Shown: positions 42,278 to 51,925 of the stretch, piece by piece | Layout: every line of letters starts with the position of its first letter | Position numbering within the stretch: position 1 is the first letter of the stretch | Source of the DNA: RBG-16-57-9 sp964529745 | GTDB taxonomy: Archaea; Thermoproteota; Bathyarchaeia; TCS64 | Reading direction: 5' to 3' | Assembly (NCBI GenBank): GCA_964529745.1 | Contig: CAZGZR010000003.1 | Span: 1 to 64,000, forward strand | Length of the DNA: 64,000 nt | The notes under the pieces: model-generated | Told to the model about the DNA's origin: nothing | Seen by the model: only the letters and a program-made list of their open reading frames with translations | Database searches by the model: none | Translations under genes and position numbers: made by a program

Positions 42278-42997
42278 CTATTTAGGTAAATAACTTTGCC
42301 ACCAGCTTGGGAGATTAACCATCCTGACTCCCTCCTTGGTTATCAGGGTTGGAGCTGAGGGTCGCAGCTCTACGACGAAGCCGTCCAGGAAGCTGATCCA
42401 GTCGGTGGGGGGCGGTAACTCGAACCAGTGGTGCATGAGGGCGGCGACCCACGTGTCGTGACTGACCAGCACGTGGAACGAGCCTTCCTGGAGATCCTCA
42501 AGCATTGTCCGCGCCACCATCTGGGCGAACTCCAAGGACGGGCGAACCATGGAGGCTGGGTAGAGCCCATCGAGCCAGTGGTTCAGGTAAGTCAAGGCGC
42601 TTTCGTCGGTGTCCTCGACTTTTTGACGCCTGGACTGCTCATGATAGAAGCCCTCTGGGTCTAGGATGGTGTCCACGGGTATCGTGCCGGCCAGCCTGCA
42701 CTCGGCCTCAACGCTCTCAAGCCCCGACTTAACGGCCAGGCACGTCTCCCTCGATCTCTCGATGTAGGTGTGCCAGAGCCGGTACCTCATGCCTGGGGGG
42801 AGGCTGGCCCCGAACTCGTAAGCCGCCCTCAACCCCTGCTCCGTCGAGCGCGGATCTTCCCTCGGCGACGCTCTCGGCCGCTCAGTGTGACGAATGTGCA
42901 TTATGGCTGGGTGAACCCCGGACAGCTTCATCGAGTGCTCCAGTATGATCCGGGCTGGTCTGCACCATCTCTGTGTCCGTAAAACGCTCTTCACCAT
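42278..42997 (-). CDS. Histidine phosphatase-superfamily protein
   Basis: A 239-residue protein of the branch that includes SixA and phosphoglycerate mutase. The phospho-histidine motif is IMHIRHTERPR (R-H-T instead of RHG), a variant seen in diverged members. The second catalytic histidine is in VLVSHDTWVAALMH. The ATG at 42997 is taken because longer in-frame starts would run into the M28 gene region. The substrate is unknown. Confidence 0.75.
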   Translation of the reverse strand: MVKSVLRTQRWCRPARIILEHSMKLSGVHPAIMHIRHTERPRASPREDPRSTEQGLRAAYEFGASLPPGMRYRLWHTYIERSRETCLAVKSGLESVEAECRLAGTIPVDTILDPEGFYHEQSRRQKVEDTDESALTYLNHWLDGLYPASMVRPSLEFAQMVARTMLEDLQEGSFHVLVSHDTWVAALMHHWFELPPPTDWISFLDGFVVELRPSAPTLITKEGVRMVNLPSWWQSYLPK

Positions 42998-43061
42998 CAG
43001 ACCGCCTAGACTAATTATTGCTTGTACTGCTGAAAAAAATAGGGTTGTAGAAGGATGGGTG

Positions 43062-44504
43062 CTACCAGGCGTCGGTGCGCTCAAGGAACGCCTTGGTGTC
43101 GGGGTGTATCTTCTCGTAGTTCTCCCTGATGTACTCCCTCATCTGGTCCGCGAGGGCCACCGTCTTGTCGTAGCCCTGCTCCTCGATGAAGGCCTCGATC
43201 TCCTCCTGGGTCTTCCTCCGCGGGTTCCAGTCGTCCTCGTTGGCGACCCTGAACAGGAACCTCGTGTAGTTTGCCGCCGCAAGCCGCAGGTAGGTGAGAT
43301 CCACCTTGTCCAGCGTGTCGTACCGGGTGTGGCCGTAGCCTCTTCCGGTCCTCGTTCTTCTGGCCTCGGGGTCGCTGCCGCTGCCGCATGGCACCGAGTT
43401 GAGGAAGAAGGGCCAGTGGTCGCTGTAGGGGCTCACCATCTGGTCTGTAGGTATGTATGCCTTCATCTCCTCGGCCCACTTCGACGCGAGGGGCTCCAGC
43501 TCGGGGAAGTCGTGGAAGGTGACGCCTTTCTTGCCCTCTCTGCCGCCAGCGTCAAGGTTAAGCATGAACCTGCACTTATCCAGTTCCGCCTCGTGGTCTC
43601 GGGCGTAGGCCCTGCTGCCGTAGAGCCCTATCTCCTCGGCGCCGAAGCAGATGCAACGGACCCGGCGTTTGAGTTTATCCTTGACCTTGACAAGATTAAG
43701 GCCGATCTCCATCACGGTCACGGTGCCCGACGCGGGATCTACGGCACCCTGGCTGATGTCGTGGCCGTCGTAGTGGCTGCCGACGACGACATACTCGTCG
43801 TCCACGGGCTTCTTGGGCGCCACATCAGCGATCACGTTGTATGTGACGGTGGGGTGGTTCTTGTCGGTGGTCTTGATCCTGACCACAACCTCCCCCTCCC
43901 GCTTCAGGAGGCGGCTGAGGAAGCTACCGTCCTCGTACGATATGCCCACCGCCGGGATCACGGGGCTGATTCCGCCCGTAGGTGGCCCGTAGGCCGGGTA
44001 GTGGTTCATGAATATCCAGCCCTTGGCGCCAGCCATGACGCTGCGCATGTACTTCTCGCTCCTGTGGAGGAACCTCTTCATGCCCAGGGGGTTGGCGCTG
44101 GTGACCATCACCACGCTGCCCTCTATCTCGTCTTTCCGCTTCTCGTAGTCGTCGATGGCGCCGTCGCCGAGGAAGACAAGCTTGGCCTCGACGGTGTCGC
44201 CGATGCTGTGGGGGAGGCTGATGACGTCGAAGCTCTTCTCTATGGGGCTCACGACCTCCAGCGTCGCGGGGCCGCGGGTCCACCCCGCGATGGTGTACTC
44301 CTCATGGTGGACGTTCTCGCAGCCGTACTCCTTGAACTTCTCCACCATGTAGTCCACGCTGCCCTTGTCGCCCGGGGTGCCAGGGAACCTGCTGCCGTGG
44401 ACGTCGCACAGGACCTCCAGGTTATCCATGGGCTCCGAGCTCGTGTAGATCTCGGCCATGACCTTCTTGTCGACATCCAAATATGGGTTAACCAAAACTC
44501 TCAC
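43062..44504 (-). CDS. M28-family metallopeptidase with PA insert (copy 1)
   Basis: A zinc aminopeptidase-type protein of 480 residues. The M28 zinc ligands are in VVGSHYDGHD, VDPASG, AEEIGLYGS, NLDAGG and GYGHTRYDT. A protease-associated insert (about 125-190) carries the MNHYPAYGPPTGG segment. There is no signal peptide, so it would act in the cytoplasm. The start is GTG 44504. A paralog with the same segments lies at 46346. It probably cuts amino acids from peptides or acylated compounds brought in by the cell. Confidence 0.9.
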   Translation of the reverse strand: MRVLVNPYLDVDKKVMAEIYTSSEPMDNLEVLCDVHGSRFPGTPGDKGSVDYMVEKFKEYGCENVHHEEYTIAGWTRGPATLEVVSPIEKSFDVISLPHSIGDTVEAKLVFLGDGAIDDYEKRKDEIEGSVVMVTSANPLGMKRFLHRSEKYMRSVMAGAKGWIFMNHYPAYGPPTGGISPVIPAVGISYEDGSFLSRLLKREGEVVVRIKTTDKNHPTVTYNVIADVAPKKPVDDEYVVVGSHYDGHDISQGAVDPASGTVTVMEIGLNLVKVKDKLKRRVRCICFGAEEIGLYGSRAYARDHEAELDKCRFMLNLDAGGREGKKGVTFHDFPELEPLASKWAEEMKAYIPTDQMVSPYSDHWPFFLNSVPCGSGSDPEARRTRTGRGYGHTRYDTLDKVDLTYLRLAAANYTRFLFRVANEDDWNPRRKTQEEIEAFIEEQGYDKTVALADQMREYIRENYEKIHPDTKAFLERTDAW

Positions 44505-44557
44505 CGAGGAAAAGACGGCTGCACGAGATATAAGACTATCAATACTACCTCGGTGGG

Positions 44558-44884
44558 TCAGTCTCCCCGGCTCTTTAACGCACGGGGCTCGAAGAGGAGC
44601 ACGATCGAAGGCTCCGGGCTCTCGGGACGGTGCTCAACGCCCTTAGGCACGACGCATAGCTGCCCCTCCCCTAGAACCACGTCAGGCTGAGCCCTCAACC
44701 TTATGGTGATACCACCCTTGGCGACGTAGAACAGCTCGTCCTCCTCCGTGTGCCTATGCCAGTGGTACTCGCCGTGGAACAGCGCCAACCTGATGACTTG
44801 GTCGTTGATGTACGCCACGTTGAGAGGCGACCAGGGCTCGGTTATCTCCGCGGCTTTCTCACCGACGTCGACTACAGTAATCAT
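44558..44884 (-). CDS. Cupin-domain protein
   Basis: A single small beta-barrel of 108 residues with the metal-binding motif HWHRHTEEDELFYVAKG (His, His, Glu) and the second motif ending GVEHRPES. Such proteins act as isomerases, dioxygenases or simple sensors. It lies 54 bp upstream of the M28 gene in the same direction and could share its operon. Confidence 0.88.
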   Translation of the reverse strand: MITVVDVGEKAAEITEPWSPLNVAYINDQVIRLALFHGEYHWHRHTEEDELFYVAKGGITIRLRAQPDVVLGEGQLCVVPKGVEHRPESPEPSIVLLFEPRALKSRGD

Positions 44885-45004
44885 GAAGAGAGAATGATCG
44901 CACGTCTAAAAAAGGCGACGATAAACGCGCCTGCCTTCACATCAACATAGATTTATATTGGCGGTCGGCATTCTACGGGTCCACATGACCAGCGGTGCCG
45001 AGAC

Positions 45005-46192
45005 TTGGGTTACATCGATAAGCTACGCGACAGCCTATCCCTCCGCGGAAACATCCCGTGGCTAGTCGGGAGTGGGCTCATCGAAGGCACCGTGTGGCAG
45101 ATGCATGAACTCGTCTGGCAGCCCTACATAATCAGCCTTGGAGGCAGCATGGCCACCATAGGCGGCATGAGAAGCCTCTGGACCCTCGTCACCAACGGCC
45201 TCCAATTCGTCACCGGGGAACTATGTGACAGCTGGGGCCGCAAAACTGTCATCACCGGCTACTACCTCGCGAGCATAGCGGGGCTACTCATCACCGTCTA
45301 CGCCAGGGACTGGAGGTGGCTCGTACCCGCCATAGTGTTTTACAGCCTGGCGGACAGCCTGGGCGAGCCCAGCTTCTACCCCATATTCGCCGAGTCCGTC
45401 GACGCCAACAAGATCGGGTTATCCATCAGCCTCCTGAGCCTCACATGGTTCCTCCCCGGCCTCTACGGCAAGCTGTTCGCCGGCTACATAGGGGACAACG
45501 TGGGGCTGGTCAACGTCCTCAGAATCGTGCTCGCCGGCGAGGTGGCGGCGACCCTAGTCTTCCTCTTCGGCGTCGAGGAGACCCTGAAGGAGAGGAGGCC
45601 CATGGACTGGTCGGCCGTCAAGAGAAACATCGTCGGTGTCATGAAGCCCAGAGGCGACTTAAGAGACGTCTACCTCCTATCAGTCCTAGACAGGTTCAGC
45701 TGGGCCATGAACAGAGGCATCCTCGTCGCCATGCTTTACGAGGCCCTCGGCCTCAGCCTGCTCCATATAGGCGTCCTCTTCACAGTCGCCACGGCAACCA
45801 CCACCCTCGCCCTCATCCCCATCGGCAACCTAGTAGACCGATACGGGTCCCCCGTCTTCCTGAGGGCGTCCGTGCTCCTATCCATGGCGAGCTTCGCGGG
45901 CTACACCCTGTTCAGGTCGTTCCCCGTGCTCATCGTCCTCCAGGTGTTCAGGGGCTTAGCCATGGGGCTCTGGGACCCCTCATACAACAGCTTCATAGCA
46001 AAGGCCGTCCCGGAGGGGGAGCGGGGAAGCCTCTACGGCAGCATCAACGGCATACGGGGCATCATGGTGTTCCCCGCCCCTCTTATAGGCGCATACCTCT
46101 TCGAGATCTTCGGCCTCAAAGGCACTTTCGCGGCGAGCTTTGTTGTGAGCTTCCTAGCCTTATTAATTGCCTTGAAGCTAGGAAAAAGGTAA
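45005..46192 (+). CDS. MFS transporter
   Basis: A 12-helix transporter of 395 residues. The MFS signature between helices 2 and 3 reads as GELCDSWGRKTVITGY, and the central loop (KERRPMDWSAVKRNIVG) separates the two six-helix halves. It lies on the plus strand between the two M28 peptidases, which run on the minus strand. It may import or export a product of these enzymes, which is inferred only from position. Start is TTG 45005. Confidence 0.9.
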   Translation: MGYIDKLRDSLSLRGNIPWLVGSGLIEGTVWQMHELVWQPYIISLGGSMATIGGMRSLWTLVTNGLQFVTGELCDSWGRKTVITGYYLASIAGLLITVYARDWRWLVPAIVFYSLADSLGEPSFYPIFAESVDANKIGLSISLLSLTWFLPGLYGKLFAGYIGDNVGLVNVLRIVLAGEVAATLVFLFGVEETLKERRPMDWSAVKRNIVGVMKPRGDLRDVYLLSVLDRFSWAMNRGILVAMLYEALGLSLLHIGVLFTVATATTTLALIPIGNLVDRYGSPVFLRASVLLSMASFAGYTLFRSFPVLIVLQVFRGLAMGLWDPSYNSFIAKAVPEGERGSLYGSINGIRGIMVFPAPLIGAYLFEIFGLKGTFAASFVVSFLALLIALKLGKR

Positions 46193-46345
46193 ACGTAGGA
46201 GTCACCATACTGTTACCCAAACCTCCTTGAAACATACGTCTTAGGCAACTATAGATACAAAAGGAGTCTTCTCATTCTGCCCCTCGGCGCTGTGACCATT
46301 TTCCTTGTAGGCCTCTACTGGTTCTGAGAAGAAATACTTAGAGGC

Positions 46346-47803
46346 CTAGATGACCTCCTCCATGCTCCCGGAGAGCCGGTCAAGGTAGACGAGGGCCTCC
46401 GGGCGGAGCTCATCCCTCCTGGCTTCGAGGTACTCCTTGAGCCGGTTGCCCAGCCGGACGGTCTCGTGGATCCCCGCGTCCTCGATGATCCCGTCGATCT
46501 CCTCTTGGCTTCTATGCTCCACGGGCCAGTCGTCTGCGTTGCAGAGGCGCACGGCCGCCACGGCGGCGTTGGCAACGCACTCGCGCATGGCGCGGAGGTT
46601 CGCCTTGTCCACGGTGTCGAACTTGGTGTGCCCGAAGCCCCTGCCCCCTCGTCTCTGCGCCTCCTCGGGGTCCCCCATGGTGGCGGTGGGTATACCCTCC
46701 AGGAGGAAGGGCCAGTGGTCGCTGTATGGGCCGACGCGGCTGTAGAGAGGCAGGTCCACGCCTATGTCGGCTATGATCTCCTTGAAGAACGGGTCTAGCT
46801 CCGGCCAGCCGTGGACGCAGAAGCCCTGGCGGCCGGCGCGGCCCGCGGCGTCGAAGTTGAGCATGAACCTTATCTTGGGCATAAGCTCGGGGTGGTCCCT
46901 GACGTAGGCCCTGCTGCCGTGGAGCCCTATCTCCTCTGCGCCGAACAGGATGAACCTCATGTTCCTCTTGAGTCTGCCCCTCTCCTTCGCCAGGATGCGG
47001 GCGATCTCCATGACGACGGCGGCGCCGGTGGCGTCATCCAGCGCCCCGACGGCTATGTCGTGGCCCTCGTAGTGGGCCCCGTATACGATCCACTCGTCTG
47101 TGCCTCCTGCGCCGGGGAGGTCGGCTACCACGTTCCACGTGTCCACGTCAAGGTTCCTGCACTTGGTCTCCAGCCGCAGCCTCACCCGTCCCTTATCTAG
47201 GAGGCGGGCCAGGTACATTCCGTCCTCGTAGCTGACGCCTATAGCCGGTACTATGGGGCTTATGCCTCCGGTGGGCGGCCCGTAGGCCGGGTAGTGGTTC
47301 ATGAATATCCATCCGACGGCGCCGGCCATGACGCTTCTCTGGTACTTCTCGCTGCGATGGAGGTACCGAGTCATGCCCTCTGGGTTGCCGCTGTTAACCA
47401 TGACTATCTTGCCCTCGATCTCGTCACGCATCTCCTCGTACACACCGAGAGGCCCGGGGCCTAGATATACTAGCTCGGCCTCGACTTTTCCCTCACAGCT
47501 CATGGGTAACGCGATGCAGTCTATCTTCTTCCCCTTGGGCTCAAGAACCTCTAGGCTGCTGCCACCGCGTATCCAGCCCGGGATGGTGAACTTCTCCAGA
47601 TGGACGTCCTCCAAGCCGTACCCGTTGAGCTTTTCCGCCATGTACTCGCAGCTCTCCAGATCCTTGCCGCTGCCCGGCCACCTGCTGTCGTACTCGTCGC
47701 ACAGCTTGGTCACGGTCTCCAGGGTCCGGGTGCTGCTGTACGCCTCGCCGAGTATCCTCTTATCTAGCTCAAGATAGGGTCCTGACATCGTTATCGAGTA
47801 CAT
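46346..47803 (-). CDS. M28-family metallopeptidase with PA insert (copy 2)
   Basis: A 485-residue paralog of the enzyme at 43062. The same motifs occur: YGAHYEGHD, LDDATG, AEEIGLHGS, NFDAAG and GFGHTKFDTVD, along with the PA insert and the shared MNHYPAYGPPTGG segment. ATG 47803 is used (ATG 47788 also possible). The close similarity of the two proteins with a transporter between them points to a local duplication. Like copy 1, it lacks a signal peptide. Confidence 0.9.
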   Translation of the reverse strand: MYSITMSGPYLELDKRILGEAYSSTRTLETVTKLCDEYDSRWPGSGKDLESCEYMAEKLNGYGLEDVHLEKFTIPGWIRGGSSLEVLEPKGKKIDCIALPMSCEGKVEAELVYLGPGPLGVYEEMRDEIEGKIVMVNSGNPEGMTRYLHRSEKYQRSVMAGAVGWIFMNHYPAYGPPTGGISPIVPAIGVSYEDGMYLARLLDKGRVRLRLETKCRNLDVDTWNVVADLPGAGGTDEWIVYGAHYEGHDIAVGALDDATGAAVVMEIARILAKERGRLKRNMRFILFGAEEIGLHGSRAYVRDHPELMPKIRFMLNFDAAGRAGRQGFCVHGWPELDPFFKEIIADIGVDLPLYSRVGPYSDHWPFLLEGIPTATMGDPEEAQRRGGRGFGHTKFDTVDKANLRAMRECVANAAVAAVRLCNADDWPVEHRSQEEIDGIIEDAGIHETVRLGNRLKEYLEARRDELRPEALVYLDRLSGSMEEVI

Positions 47804-47832
47804 CTGGACGTGGAGAGTAGAAATGGTTTGGG

Positions 47833-48492
47833 CTAGCCTGCAGGGGAAAACAGGTTAACGGCCATGTACAAGACGTACGGGACAAACGCTATGATGAACG
47901 CCCTCCTTCTGCCTATCTGGTAGTTCTCTTCCACGGCGTACGTGATGTAGATGAGGGCGGCTAACCCGAACACGGTGAACAGGTTTGTGCCTATGACAGC
48001 CCTGAGGACGCTGTTCTCGATGTCCCTGTTGGCCACGAAGTACCCGGCCAGCTGGCTGGGCGACGATATGAACGAGTCCACGAGCCTAACCAGATAGTTA
48101 AGCACATGGGGTGTGGCGGCGAAGCCATGCATGGCAAAGAACCTCCTCATGTTCCCGCCGCCCCCCGTGAGCGTCGCGATAACGTGCATGAGTAGCGTAG
48201 AGGCCGCGAAACCGACCAGTATGCTGACGGCCACCCCCATGCCGGCGAACATCCCCATGCTGCCGCCTAGCTGGGAGGCGTCCACGCCGGCCTGGCCGAG
48301 CTGGGGCACCAACACCTCCAACGGTATCTTGGACATGTAGGTGGACGCCGACACGGCGGCGAGCACCACCATCAATAACACCATTAGGAGACCCCTCGTT
48401 AGGTCTCTCTCAGACACGTACCGGAAGGTCTCCTGGGGCCTCCTGAGCACCCCGGCGACCAGTTCAACGAATCCTTTTCTCTCTTCACTCAT
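47833..48492 (-). CDS. Yip1/YIF-type membrane protein, last gene of the PadR operon
   Basis: A membrane protein of 219 residues with about five hydrophobic segments and a conserved-looking GFAATPHVLNYLVRL motif of the Yip1 family. Prokaryotic Yip1 proteins are often near ABC exporters of the FtsX type. Its start overlaps the permease stop by 8 bases. The function in archaea is unknown, but the gene order ties it to the permease and its secreted partner. Confidence 0.75.
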   Translation of the reverse strand: MSEERKGFVELVAGVLRRPQETFRYVSERDLTRGLLMVLLMVVLAAVSASTYMSKIPLEVLVPQLGQAGVDASQLGGSMGMFAGMGVAVSILVGFAASTLLMHVIATLTGGGGNMRRFFAMHGFAATPHVLNYLVRLVDSFISSPSQLAGYFVANRDIENSVLRAVIGTNLFTVFGLAALIYITYAVEENYQIGRRRAFIIAFVPYVLYMAVNLFSPAG

Positions 48493-49678
48493 GTCTCAAA
48501 GCCTCCACTGGGTTGAGGTTTGACGCCCTCCACGCCGGGTAGAGCCCCGACAATATGGACGTCACCCCGGCGAAGCCCACAACGAACATCCCCAAGGTGA
48601 GGGATGGCGTCACCGATAAGTCGATGAAGTTGCCTATCACCGAACCGAGGAGGAAACCGAATGCTGCTCCTATGGCGCCACCCACGACGCCTGTTACCAT
48701 GGCCTCGCTAAGGAACATGAACAACACGTCCCCGCTCTTGGCGCCCACCGCCTTCAGGGTCCCTATCTCCCTCGTCCTCTCCATGACTGAAACCGTCATG
48801 GTGTTTATAATCCCGACGCCCGCCACCAGCAGAGATATGCCGGCTATGCCACCGAGCACCGACTGGATGGTGCCCAGCACCGAGCCCACTGTCTCCATGG
48901 CGGACTCCGGGGAGACCACGGTTACCCTGTCCCCGAGCCTCTCCTCTATTCCGTCCACGGCCGCGTCCACGTCGTCGATGGTAGCGGCTTTGGCTATCAC
49001 GAAATCGAACTCGCCGCCCACCTCGTAGAACTGCTGGGCAGTCTGAAGCGGCATGGCTATACTGTTGTCGAGGTTGAACCCGAAGCTGCTGCCCTGCCCC
49101 TCTAGAATACCTATGACTCTCAGGGTGAGCTCCTTCTCTGCGTCGTTAACGGTGGACTCTATCTTGATCCTGTCCCCCAGGTCGATGAGCCTCTCGTCGA
49201 CGTCCAAGGGCTTCGCTATGTTGGCGCCTATGACAACGACAGCCGAGTCTCCGCGGACAAAGTTCCGGCCCTCCTCGATTACCGTGTTCTTGTTGATCTC
49301 GGCGTACTCCTCGGTGACCCCATAGACGTCCGTGTAGTAGCTCCTTCCCTTGACGGTGAAGCTGCAGTACTTATTGGCAATGATGGGGGTCGCCGCCTCG
49401 ACCTTGGGGCTCCTCTCGATGATATCCAGCTCCCTCCAGTCGAGGGTGTCAGCCACGATCCCTTGACCTTGACGAACCTCGCCAGGGATGACTATAATGT
49501 TGGTGGGCCCAAAGACCTCGAGCTGCCCGGTGACGTTATCTGTGAGTCCCTGGGTGACCGAGACGAGGCCCGTCACCGCTGCGCAGCCTATAAGTATGCC
49601 AACTAGGTTGAGAGCGAAACGGAACTTGCGCTCCCTAACCCCCTGAGTGGACATGATAATGATGTCAAGGGGGTTCAC
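48485..49678 (-). CDS. FtsX/MacB-type ABC transporter permease
   Basis: A 397-residue permease of the MacB/LolCE type: one N-terminal helix (FALNLVGILIGCAAVTGLVSV), a large extracellular MacB-like core (about 40-250), and three C-terminal helices (IAGISLLVAGVGIINTMTVSV, GVVGGAIGAAFGFLLGSVIG, VGFAGVTSILSGL). Start is GTG 49678. It forms the membrane part of a PadR-controlled exporter with the ATPase at 51224. The secreted protein between them is likely a partner in the same complex. Confidence 0.9.
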   Translation of the reverse strand: MNPLDIIIMSTQGVRERKFRFALNLVGILIGCAAVTGLVSVTQGLTDNVTGQLEVFGPTNIIVIPGEVRQGQGIVADTLDWRELDIIERSPKVEAATPIIANKYCSFTVKGRSYYTDVYGVTEEYAEINKNTVIEEGRNFVRGDSAVVVIGANIAKPLDVDERLIDLGDRIKIESTVNDAEKELTLRVIGILEGQGSSFGFNLDNSIAMPLQTAQQFYEVGGEFDFVIAKAATIDDVDAAVDGIEERLGDRVTVVSPESAMETVGSVLGTIQSVLGGIAGISLLVAGVGIINTMTVSVMERTREIGTLKAVGAKSGDVLFMFLSEAMVTGVVGGAIGAAFGFLLGSVIGNFIDLSVTPSLTLGMFVVGFAGVTSILSGLYPAWRASNLNPVEALRHE

Positions 49679-49688
49679 ATACTCACTC

Positions 49689-51224
49689 TCACGGGCCCAG
49701 CCCTAGGAGCCTGCGTATCCAGATCCAGAGTCCTGAGGGGGCGGTGTCCTGTCCCGGCTGCGGGGCGTCTCCGCCGACTCTCATAGTTAGCCCCAGTTGC
49801 TCCTCGTGCTCCCTATTCAGATGGTCCCTATACTCAATGCTGAGGCTCAGCTCATGGTCGCCCTCCTCCGCGTCCTCGGCCACCTTGTAGTTAATGTCGA
49901 AGGGTATGGGACTGTCTGGGTCCACGGCGCCGATGTACTCGGTGCTGCCAGCCACACGCTTGAAGACGTCGTCCTCGACTAAGTCTATGCTCACGAACTC
50001 AACGCTTTCAGTCCCGATGAGGAGGAGGTCTGCCTCAAGCTCCTTGGTCTCCCCACGCCTCACAGTCTCGGTGGGAGTGTCTATGAGATCGAAGTCTATG
50101 AGCCCCTCAACCATGATCGTCAGGGTCTCGGTGAGGCTCCCCGATACGCCCCGGGAGGTCATGTACGTCAAGGTCGCCGTGACGGGGTACTGCCCAGCGG
50201 CTATGTCGCCCGACGCGAGGAGCCGGTAATTAGCTACTGCCGTGCCGCCAGCGTTCAAGTCTCCGAGGCTGCTCGTGGTTGGGCTCAGAGGCGATATCGA
50301 TGTGACCGCCCCGAAGCTCAGCTTGCTAAGAAGCTCGTAGGCGTCGGCCCCGCTGCACTGAACTTCCAACTGGACGTCGAATTCGTCTCCCGGCCTCACG
50401 CGCTCCTGAAGCACCTCCATGCGTTTCAGCGTGATGATGGTGGCCTTGGCTGCCGCCGCTGAGTCTACGTTCACAGGCAGGCTAAATGACTGGTAGTACC
50501 TATTGTCCTCGACATCGGTATAAGATACCGTGGCCGTCAACGTATAGACGCCTAGGGGGGTGCCCTCAAGTATGCTAAGCACAGGCTCCAAGGCAACTGG
50601 TTCCCCCTCATTCAACTCTTCTAGGTTTATGACCTGTCCGTCAATGATCGATATATAACTAGATATGGAGCTAAGCGTGAACTCTAGGTCGTATAGGGTC
50701 TCGTCCCAGTTATTAGTGAAAACGTAGGTCATCTGGTTTTCTGTCCCAGACTTTGCTCTCACGCTCCCCTGCTCAGTTGTACTTTTTATCTTGGGTGTGT
50801 AGCTCTGGTCAACGATCACGCCGATGGGCACAATGATGGTTGCGGGGGTCGGTATCAACGCCAAGTACTTTATGTAAGACACGGTGAGGGTGAGACTGTA
50901 AGCCCCCAGAGCAGTATCCTGGTTGACATATACCGTCGCCTCATATCTCTTTTTACTACCGTCTCCAATCCTAGTGAACGCCTTTTGGGCGTTCTGGATG
51001 ACGTTTAGCTCTGGTCTGGTAGAGGAGAGGATGGCCTGTATGTCGGTGATTTCATAGTCGCCTGTATTCTTCAGCTCGATGGTTATGGTGTTTTCCTGTC
51101 CTGCCATAAAGTAGACGCCTTCAGTCGAAACCTCTAAAACAGCCGCGTTCGCGGCCGAGGCGTGTGGTAACTGGATGGCTAATAGCATAGCCAGTGTCAA
51201 TACGAATAGTTTCTTTCTGTTCAT
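49689..51224 (-). CDS. Secreted CARDB-like multi-domain protein
   Basis: A 511-residue protein with a signal peptide (MNRKKLFVLTLAMLLAIQL, cut near ASAANA). It consists of four or more Ig-like/CARDB-type domains, recognisable as NTGDYEITDIQA, FTNNWDETLYDLEFTL, ADAYELLSKLSFG and GTESVEFVSIDLVEDDV. Such COG1361-type proteins are found with archaeal ABC exporters, probably as an outside adaptor. There is no C-terminal membrane anchor; the tail ends in a short basic, hydrophobic stretch. ATG 51224 overlaps the ATPase stop by one base. Confidence 0.85.
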   Translation of the reverse strand: MNRKKLFVLTLAMLLAIQLPHASAANAAVLEVSTEGVYFMAGQENTITIELKNTGDYEITDIQAILSSTRPELNVIQNAQKAFTRIGDGSKKRYEATVYVNQDTALGAYSLTLTVSYIKYLALIPTPATIIVPIGVIVDQSYTPKIKSTTEQGSVRAKSGTENQMTYVFTNNWDETLYDLEFTLSSISSYISIIDGQVINLEELNEGEPVALEPVLSILEGTPLGVYTLTATVSYTDVEDNRYYQSFSLPVNVDSAAAAKATIITLKRMEVLQERVRPGDEFDVQLEVQCSGADAYELLSKLSFGAVTSISPLSPTTSSLGDLNAGGTAVANYRLLASGDIAAGQYPVTATLTYMTSRGVSGSLTETLTIMVEGLIDFDLIDTPTETVRRGETKELEADLLLIGTESVEFVSIDLVEDDVFKRVAGSTEYIGAVDPDSPIPFDINYKVAEDAEEGDHELSLSIEYRDHLNREHEEQLGLTMRVGGDAPQPGQDTAPSGLWIWIRRLLGLGP

Positions 51225-51925
51225 CACATGATCAGATCCTTGAAGCTTTTGTCACCCACTATGACGCCGTCCCTTAGCTGTATGAGGCGGTCAGTGTTCT
51301 GGCCCACCATGGCGTCGTGGGTGATGAGTATGAAGGTCTTACCCTCCTCCTTGTTGAGCGTCCTGAGCAGATGCATTATCTCGTCCCCAGTCGCGGAGTC
51401 CAGGTTGCCGGTGAGCTCGTCGGCGAGTATAAGGTTCGGCTCGTTGGCGAGGGCCCTGGCGATGGCTACGCGCTGCTGCTCGCCTCCGCTTAGCTGGCTC
51501 GGCTTGTGGTCGGCCCTTTCGTCGAGCCCCACAAGCTCGAGTAGGTGGTGAGCCCTCTTGTGCCGCTCACCTCTCGACATCCCCGCGATGGCCATGGGCA
51601 GCTCCACATTGCCGAGGGCGTCCATCCTTGGGATTAGGTTGAAGAACTGGAATATGAACCCGATCTCCCTGTTCCTGAGTTCCGCCACCTGATTGTCGTT
51701 GAGCTTCGAGAGGTCCACGCCGTTTATGTAGACTTTGCCCGACGTCGGCCTGTCCAGCGCCCCTATCATGTTGAGGAGGGTGCTCTTTCCGCTGCCGCTG
51801 GGGCCCATGACGGCCGTGAACTCTCCGGGCTCCACGGTTAAGCAGATGCCCTTGAGAACCTCAAGCGGCCTGCCTCCCTGCATGTAGGTCTTCACGAGGT
51901 CGACGGTCTCTATCAGATGCGTCAT
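51224..51925 (-). CDS. LolD/MacB-type ABC transporter ATPase
   Basis: A 233-residue ATPase of the LolD/MacB/FtsE branch. Walker A is MGPSGSGKSTLLN (near 38-50), the signature is QLSGGEQQRVAIARAL, Walker B is LILADELTG, and the switch is LITHD. The QFFNLIPRMDALGNVELP region is typical of exporters for peptides, lipids or antibiotics. The start overlaps the PadR stop by 4 bases, so PadR and the transporter are translated together. Confidence 0.93.
   Translation of the reverse strand: MTHLIETVDLVKTYMQGGRPLEVLKGICLTVEPGEFTAVMGPSGSGKSTLLNMIGALDRPTSGKVYINGVDLSKLNDNQVAELRNREIGFIFQFFNLIPRMDALGNVELPMAIAGMSRGERHKRAHHLLELVGLDERADHKPSQLSGGEQQRVAIARALANEPNLILADELTGNLDSATGDEIMHLLRTLNKEEGKTFILITHDAMVGQNTDRLIQLRDGVIVGDKSFKDLIM

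Noticed and set aside
42945..44690. A 581-codon open frame on the plus strand
   Set aside because: It is the antisense shadow of the M28 peptidase, rich in His/Val/Leu and with no domain; the minus-strand gene has all zinc ligands.
46199..46327. A short hydrophobic frame ending in a membrane-like segment after the MFS gene
   Set aside because: It has no ATG, GTG or TTG in frame and follows a stop; it may be a remnant but is not supported as a gene.
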